NCBI GenBank assembly: GCA_025360985.1
Contig: JANYBA010000262.1
Location: 1 to 9,828 of the forward strand
Source of the DNA: Gammaproteobacteria bacterium
Lineage (GTDB): Bacteria; Pseudomonadota; Gammaproteobacteria; Xanthomonadales; Xanthomonadaceae
DNA length: 9,828 bases
Direction: 5' to 3'
Positions 6,834-9,828 of this stretch are shown in pieces (the first letter of the stretch is position 1; each line of letters begins with the position of its first letter). A program made the translations under genes and the position numbers. The notes under the pieces are model-generated. The model worked only from the letters and a program-made list of their open reading frames with translations. It had not been told where the DNA came from and did not search any database.

Positions 6834-7265
6834 TTACGGCGCCTTTGCCTTCTTGGCAGCCTTTTTCGCCGCGATGGCGTCCTTGTTGTCCTTGATGATC
6901 TGCCGGTACTGGGCCGTGCTGATGATTTCCATGTGCTTGATCTGGCAGTGCATGCGTTCGGTGATTACCTGGTCCCCGAGGTCGCCGCAGACCCGGCCAT
7001 TGAACGTGTCGCCCTTGAAGGCGAGGGAATTGTCGAACTTGATGCCCCAGCAGGGATCCGAGAACTCCATGCTGTACTTGTAGCGGCCGCCGTCGATCAG
7101 GATGTGCGAGTCGTCCAGGTAGGTCCAGCCGGTCGCGGGACCGGGGGTCAGGCAGCGATAACCGGTCATGGACTGGTTCCGGGCGGGGGCTTCGGAGTTG
7201 CCTTCGGCCTGGGCGACAGGCGCCACCAGCGCTGCGGCAAGCAATAGCAGGCGGATTTTTTGCAT
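6834..7265 (-). CDS. Secreted small four-cysteine protein, DUF6491-like
   Basis: The protein has 143 residues and unknown function. Residues 1-20 are a typical Sec signal peptide: MQK-IR, then a leucine/alanine core, and AQA before a likely cleavage after Ala20. The mature part has four cysteines (38, 72, 93, 107), enough for two periplasmic disulfides. It also has a W47-LDDSHILIDGG-RYKY pattern. Spacing of the RCL, DPC, RVCGD and MHCQI segments recalls the DUF6491 family of small proteobacterial envelope proteins, a tentative match. The tail (132-143) is lysine/alanine rich. The frame is open upstream, but the ATG at 7265 is chosen because it starts the signal peptide and has GAGGA about eight bases before it. 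It faces rlmKL tail to tail, one base apart. Confidence 0.75.
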   Translation of the reverse strand: MQKIRLLLLAAALVAPVAQAEGNSEAPARNQSMTGYRCLTPGPATGWTYLDDSHILIDGGRYKYSMEFSDPCWGIKFDNSLAFKGDTFNGRVCGDLGDQVITERMHCQIKHMEIISTAQYRQIIKDNKDAIAAKKAAKKAKAP

Positions 7266-7344
7266 GACGGTGTCCTCGGTGGGCGAGTCTGGGAGCATCA
7301 TTCCACTTACCGCCTTAACCCGGGCGAAATGTTTGGCGTGGCAG

Positions 7345-7359
7345 TATCCTCTGGACATG
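7345..7359 (+). promoter_or_regulatory. Candidate leaderless promoter of the methyltransferase gene
   Basis: TATCCT (7345-7350) is followed by CTGGAC and then the ATG at 7357. This is the same hexamer, six bases, ATG arrangement as at tesB and the amidase gene. There is no Shine-Dalgarno sequence before this ATG and no clear -35. The match to the -10 consensus is four of six. Confidence 0.5.
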
Positions 7360-7992
7360 ACCCCCGACTCCGAACGCGCCCGCGAACTGCCCACCGGCTG
7401 GACCTTCTTCCGGCAATGGCTGAAGAACCCAATCCGGGTCGCGGCCATTTCCCCGTCCAGCAAGCAGCTGGCGCGTCAGATGATGTCGCAGCTGCCGCCG
7501 ACCTGCCGACGGATCATCGAGTTGGGGGGTGGCACCGGCGTGTTCACCGAAGCCTTGCTCGGCCATGGCATCGCGCCGGCCGACTTGCTCGTGCTCGAAT
7601 TGAACGAGGAACTGCACCAGCACCTGGTGCGCCTGTTTCCGGGCGTCGGCGTGGTCTGCGGCGATGCCGGCGACTTGCGGCGCATCGCCGAAAGCCACGG
7701 CTTTGCCGGCGAGCAACCGGCCGACGCGGTGATCTCGGGCCTCGGGCTGCTGTCCATGCCGCGGTCGATCCAGCAGGGCATCATTTCGGCCGCCTTTGAT
7801 TGCATGCCGCCCGAAGGCCGCTTCGTGCAGTTCACCTATGGGCCCGCCAATCCGGTGATGCGCGAAGTCATCGAGTCACTGGGCCTGGTCGCGCGTCGCG
7901 CCAGCTTCACCTGGTGGAACGTGCCGCCAGCCACCGTCTACGTCTACCAGCGCCGGACCTCGCGGGCGATCGCTCCGCGCTCCATGCGCTGA
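7357..7992 (+). CDS. SAM-dependent methyltransferase, phospholipid N-methyltransferase-like
   Basis: The 211-residue protein is a class I Rossmann methyltransferase. The N-terminal FFRQWLKNPIRVAAISPSSK (17-36) resembles the start of bacterial PmtA-like phospholipid N-methyltransferases, which methylate phosphatidylethanolamine towards phosphatidylcholine. SAM motif I is IIELGGGTG (53-61). The acidic ribose contact is probably Glu81 (LVLELNEEL), and VVCGDA (99-104) supplies the adenine-site Asp103. The segment DAVISGLGLLSMP (123-135) is the post-II strand and loop typical of this group. The C-terminus (FTWWNVPPATVYVYQR) is also family-like. Substrate is inferred from resemblance only; a different lipid or a ribosomal-RNA-dimethylase-like target is possible. 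It is divergent from the secreted-protein gene and stands alone before a stem-loop. Confidence 0.8.
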   Translation: MTPDSERARELPTGWTFFRQWLKNPIRVAAISPSSKQLARQMMSQLPPTCRRIIELGGGTGVFTEALLGHGIAPADLLVLELNEELHQHLVRLFPGVGVVCGDAGDLRRIAESHGFAGEQPADAVISGLGLLSMPRSIQQGIISAAFDCMPPEGRFVQFTYGPANPVMREVIESLGLVARRASFTWWNVPPATVYVYQRRTSRAIAPRSMR

Positions 7993-8005
7993 GTTCAGCG
8001 TCACT

Positions 8006-8026
8006 GCCGCAACACTGGGTTGCGGC
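8006..8026 (+). terminator. Stem-loop after the methyltransferase gene
   Basis: GCCGCAAC (8006-8013) and GTTGCGGC (8019-8026) are perfect reverse complements separated by ACTGG, giving an 8-bp stem with a 5-base loop. It begins 14 bases after the methyltransferase stop and precedes the pirin gene on the same strand. No run of T follows, so it may protect the 3' end or help Rho-dependent termination rather than act as a classic intrinsic terminator. Confidence 0.45.
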
Positions 8027-8092
8027 GCCGAGCCGTTGAACCACGCGCCGACCGACCCGATCTTGCAGGCCTTACCCACACTGGATCGCGCC

Positions 8093-8935
8093 ATGAACCT
8101 TCCTGCCTTGCGTCCCGTTGCCCGCCGCCTGCGCGGCATGCCGACTTCCGATGGCGCCGGTGTGCGCCTGACCCGGGTGATCGGCACCAACCAGTTGCCG
8201 GACCTCGATCCGTTCCTGTTGCTCGACGAATTCGGCTCGGAAAAGCCCGGCGACTACATCGGCGGCTTTCCCTCGCACCCGCACCGCGGTTTCGAGACGG
8301 TGACCTACATGCTCGACGGCCGCATGCGCCACAAGGACAACCACGGCAACGAAGGCCTGCTCACCCCCGGATCGGTGCAGTGGATGACGGCGGGCCGCGG
8401 CATCGTCCACTCGGAAATGCCCGAGCAGGAACAGGGCCTGATGCGTGGCTTCCAGCTCTGGGTGAACCTGCCGGCCAAGGACAAGATGACCACGCCGCAG
8501 TACCAGGAATTCGGCGCCGACCGGATCCCGGAAGCGCGGCCGTCGGACGGCGTGCGGGTGAAGGTGATCGCCGGAACTGTCGACGGCGTCGAAGGCCCGG
8601 TGCGCCAGCCCGCCACCGCCCCGACTTATCTGGACATCGCCCTCGAACCCGGCAAGGCCTTCGAACATGCCGTGCCATCCGGGCACAGTGCTTTCGCCTA
8701 CGTCTACGAAGGCGTGGTCAACATCGAGGGCGAGGACGTGGTGCCGAAAGGCGACCTGCTGGTGTTCGGTCCGGGCGAGGCAATCCGGGTGACCGCCGGT
8801 GGCGCGCCCGTTCGGATGATCCTGGTGGCTGGCCGCCCCTTGAAGGAGCCGGTCGCGCGCTATGGTCCGTTCGTGATGAACACGCAGGCGGAGATCCGCC
8901 AGGCCTTCACCGATTACCAGTCAGGGAAGTTTTGA
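8093..8935 (+). CDS. Pirin family protein
   Basis: The 280-residue protein is a bicupin of the pirin family. Bacterial members bind Fe(II); some oxidise quercetin and others modulate metabolic enzymes or redox responses. The metal site is complete: His62 and His64 in [14 protein letters not shown] (59-72), and His106 and Glu108 in [13 protein letters not shown] (98-110). The second cupin has [14 protein letters not shown] and [13 protein letters not shown]. The C-terminus ([14 protein letters not shown]) is typical of pirins. No signal peptide is present. A TTG at 8036 could start a form 19 residues longer, but the ATG at 8093 gives the conserved N-terminus. OsmC starts one base after its stop, so the two form an operon. 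Confidence 0.93.
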   Translation: MNLPALRPVARRLRGMPTSDGAGVRLTRVIGTNQLPDLDPFLLLDEFGSEKPGDYIGGFPSHPHRGFETVTYMLDGRMRHKDNHGNEGLLTPGSVQWMTAGRGIVHSEMPEQEQGLMRGFQLWVNLPAKDKMTTPQYQEFGADRIPEARPSDGVRVKVIAGTVDGVEGPVRQPATAPTYLDIALEPGKAFEHAVPSGHSAFAYVYEGVVNIEGEDVVPKGDLLVFGPGEAIRVTAGGAPVRMILVAGRPLKEPVARYGPFVMNTQAEIRQAFTDYQSGKF

Positions 8936-8936
8936 C

Positions 8937-9338
8937 ATGGCCGGCAGGAAAGTCACGGTCGGCATCGACCTCGCCAGTCCGCCCTACGCGGCGACCATCG
9001 CCGTCGGGCCGCACCAGTTGCGCGCCGACGAGCCGGTCGAGGCCGGCGGCGGCGACACCGGACCGGCGCCGAAGGAATGGCTGTTGTCGGCGCTGGGCGC
9101 GTGCACGTCGATCACCACGCGCATGTACGCCGAGCGCAAGGGTTGGGCGCTGAAGTCGCTGCGGGTCGAGCTGGAATACGGCGAAGGCGGCCCGGGGCGG
9201 ACGGTGATCGTGCGCAAGCTGCACATCGAGGGCGATCTCGACGCGGCGCAACGCGAACGCCTGCTGCAGATCGCCAATGCCTGCCCGGTGCACAAGATCC
9301 TGACCGGGACGATCGAGATTCCTACGGAACTCACATAG
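8937..9338 (+). CDS. OsmC family protein
   Basis: The 133-residue protein is an OsmC/Ohr-fold protein. Family members reduce organic hydroperoxides using two conserved cysteines. These are present as Cys56 ([17 protein letters not shown]) and Cys116 ([12 protein letters not shown]). The [16 protein letters not shown] segment (41-56) is the usual entry to the active-site helix. Length and the short N-terminus resemble the YhfA-like subgroup more than Ohr, whose substrates are less clear. A strong AGGGAAG ribosome-binding site (8923-8929) lies inside the end of the pirin gene, seven bases before the ATG. Co-transcription with pirin suggests a shared oxidative-stress role, as inference. The TAG stop is part of a large inverted repeat. 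Confidence 0.92.
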   Translation: MAGRKVTVGIDLASPPYAATIAVGPHQLRADEPVEAGGGDTGPAPKEWLLSALGACTSITTRMYAERKGWALKSLRVELEYGEGGPGRTVIVRKLHIEGDLDAAQRERLLQIANACPVHKILTGTIEIPTELT

Positions 9339-9413
9339 CGCCCGCAGCCGGATCGCTGGCGCTCGGAGCGGTATCGGGCGCGGAGGAGCCAGTGATCCGG
9401 CGAGAGGGCGCTA
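9336..9413. repeat. 78-base bipartite inverted repeat between osmC and the second pirin gene
   Basis: Outer arms TAGCGCCC (9336-9343) and GGGCGCTA (9406-9413) are perfect reverse complements. After a small internal loop, GCCGGATC (9347-9354) pairs with GATCCGGC (9394-9401). Beyond one G-U position, CTGGC (9356-9360) pairs with GCCAG (9388-9392). That gives 21 Watson-Crick pairs in total. The apex contains CGCTC-G-GAGCG (9360-9370). The left arm begins in the osmC stop codon. It may be a bidirectional terminator for the convergent genes, or a REP-like interspersed element. No T tract follows, although AAAA after the right arm gives a short TTTT on the minus strand, before rather than after... 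the pirin gene's downstream direction. Confidence 0.6.
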
Positions 9414-9450
9414 AAACGACGGATTGCGGGCGCTCTTCGAACTGGTGCGC

Positions 9451-9828
9451 TCAGTTCTCGGGTAGCGGAATGAATTCGGTTTCGCCCGGCACCTGGCCGA
9501 AGCGGCCCTCGCGCCAGTCGGCCTTGGCCTGTTCGAGCCGTTCCCGCGAACTGGCGACGAAGTTCCACCACAGGTGCCGTGGGCCATCCAGCGAGGCGCC
9601 GCCGAGCAACATCGCCCGCGAGGAACCAACCGAACGCAACAGCGGCAGGCTGCCCGGGTCGAGCACGGCCATGTGCGCGTTCGGAAGCTGCACGTCATCC
9701 AGCCACCACTCGCCGCTCACCGGGAAAATCGCGCGTTCCTCGTGGTCGTCCGGGATTACCAGCGCCGCGCCGTCCTGGAAATCCATTGCCACGTAAAGCG
9801 TGTCGCTGAACACGCGAACCGGCGAGCT
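9451..9828 (-). CDS. Second pirin-family protein, C-terminal part (5' end outside window)
   Basis: The last 125 codons of a pirin-family gene are visible and the frame stays open to the right edge (last readable residues upstream are [17 protein letters not shown]). The GTG at 9813 is therefore probably internal. The visible part is the second cupin and the pirin C-terminal domain: a [18 protein letters not shown] strand region, [12 protein letters not shown], and the diagnostic [21 protein letters not shown] followed by [12 protein letters not shown]. The metal-binding first cupin lies outside the window. It belongs to a different pirin subgroup from the complete pirin nearby, whose tail lacks the WWNF segment. 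It converges on osmC with a 112-base gap that holds the inverted repeat. Confidence 0.88.
   Translation of the reverse strand, partial: SSPVRVFSDTLYVAMDFQDGAALVIPDDHEERAIFPVSGEWWLDDVQLPNAHMAVLDPGSLPLLRSVGSSRAMLLGGASLDGPRHLWWNFVASSRERLEQAKADWREGRFGQVPGETEFIPLPEN

Noticed and set aside
5710..7083. Long plus-strand frame of 457 codons overlapping rlmKL and the secreted-protein gene.
   Set aside because: It is rich in Arg, Ala and Gly, as expected of an off-frame shadow, and crosses two real genes on opposite strands.
8036..8092. TTG start for a pirin 19 residues longer.
   Set aside because: No ribosome-binding site precedes it, the added residues are not pirin-like, and the ATG at 8093 fits the family better. 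It is not excluded.
8020..9153. Plus-strand frame of 377 codons across pirin and osmC.
   Set aside because: It is an off-frame reading of two genes with intact metal and cysteine motifs, and is arginine/proline rich.
9411..9450. Short coding sequence in the remainder of the osmC-pirin gap.
   Set aside because: No start with a ribosome-binding site or codon pattern is present, and the space is mostly taken by the inverted repeat.
1..9828. Possible defence island, mobile element, CRISPR array or biosynthetic cluster.
   Set aside because: All genes are house-keeping or small conserved proteins; no transposase, integrase, nuclease, toxin-antitoxin pair, direct-repeat array, tRNA or rRNA is visible.

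Overview
The window is GC-rich chromosomal DNA of a gammaproteobacterium, most likely of the Xanthomonadales/Lysobacterales. Three things point there. The gene order tmk-holB-pilZ is a gammaproteobacterial arrangement known from Pseudomonas and xanthomonads. The PilZ protein is of the non-canonical pilus-assembly type and closely resembles the xanthomonad form as I remember it. Several genes have a -10 hexamer placed exactly six bases before the ATG, as expected for leaderless transcripts, which are frequent in this group. This assignment is inference from memory, not a search. Genes are dense and mostly house-keeping. I see no tRNA, rRNA, insertion sequence, phage gene, CRISPR array or recognisable defence system.

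Layout. Positions 1-1699 (+) hold the end of tmk (thymidylate kinase), holB (DNA polymerase III delta' subunit) and pilZ (type IV pilus assembly). Positions 1704-2995 (-) hold tesB (acyl-CoA thioesterase II) followed by a coupled DUF2007-type protein with one membrane segment. An AmpD-family amidase lies at 3083-3643 (-). It is divergent from a three-gene coupled operon (3682-6832, +): a MOSC-domain protein, a small YqiA-like alpha/beta hydrolase, and the bifunctional 23S rRNA methyltransferase rlmKL. Next are a small secreted four-cysteine protein (6834-7265, -) and a divergent SAM-dependent, phospholipid-methyltransferase-like enzyme (7357-7992, +). The window closes with a pirin and an OsmC-family protein (8093-9338, +), convergent with the end of a second pirin-family gene (9451 to the window edge, -).

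The best-supported functional groupings are the tmk-holB-pilZ operon and the pirin/OsmC cluster, which looks like an oxidative-stress or thiol-redox neighbourhood. The other adjacencies (MOSC-hydrolase-rlmKL, DUF2007-tesB) are tightly coupled in translation but not obviously linked in function.

Non-coding space is very limited: the longest gap is about 110 bases. What there is contains structure. There is a 78-base bipartite inverted repeat starting in the osmC stop codon, an 82-base nested inverted repeat between the amidase gene and tesB, an 8-bp stem-loop after the methyltransferase gene, and a palindromic extended -10 shared by two divergent genes. No clearly novel multi-gene system is visible. 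The most unusual points are the two large dyads, the repeated -10/N6/ATG promoters, and an AT-richer patch with an apparent insertion of about 20 residues inside holB.
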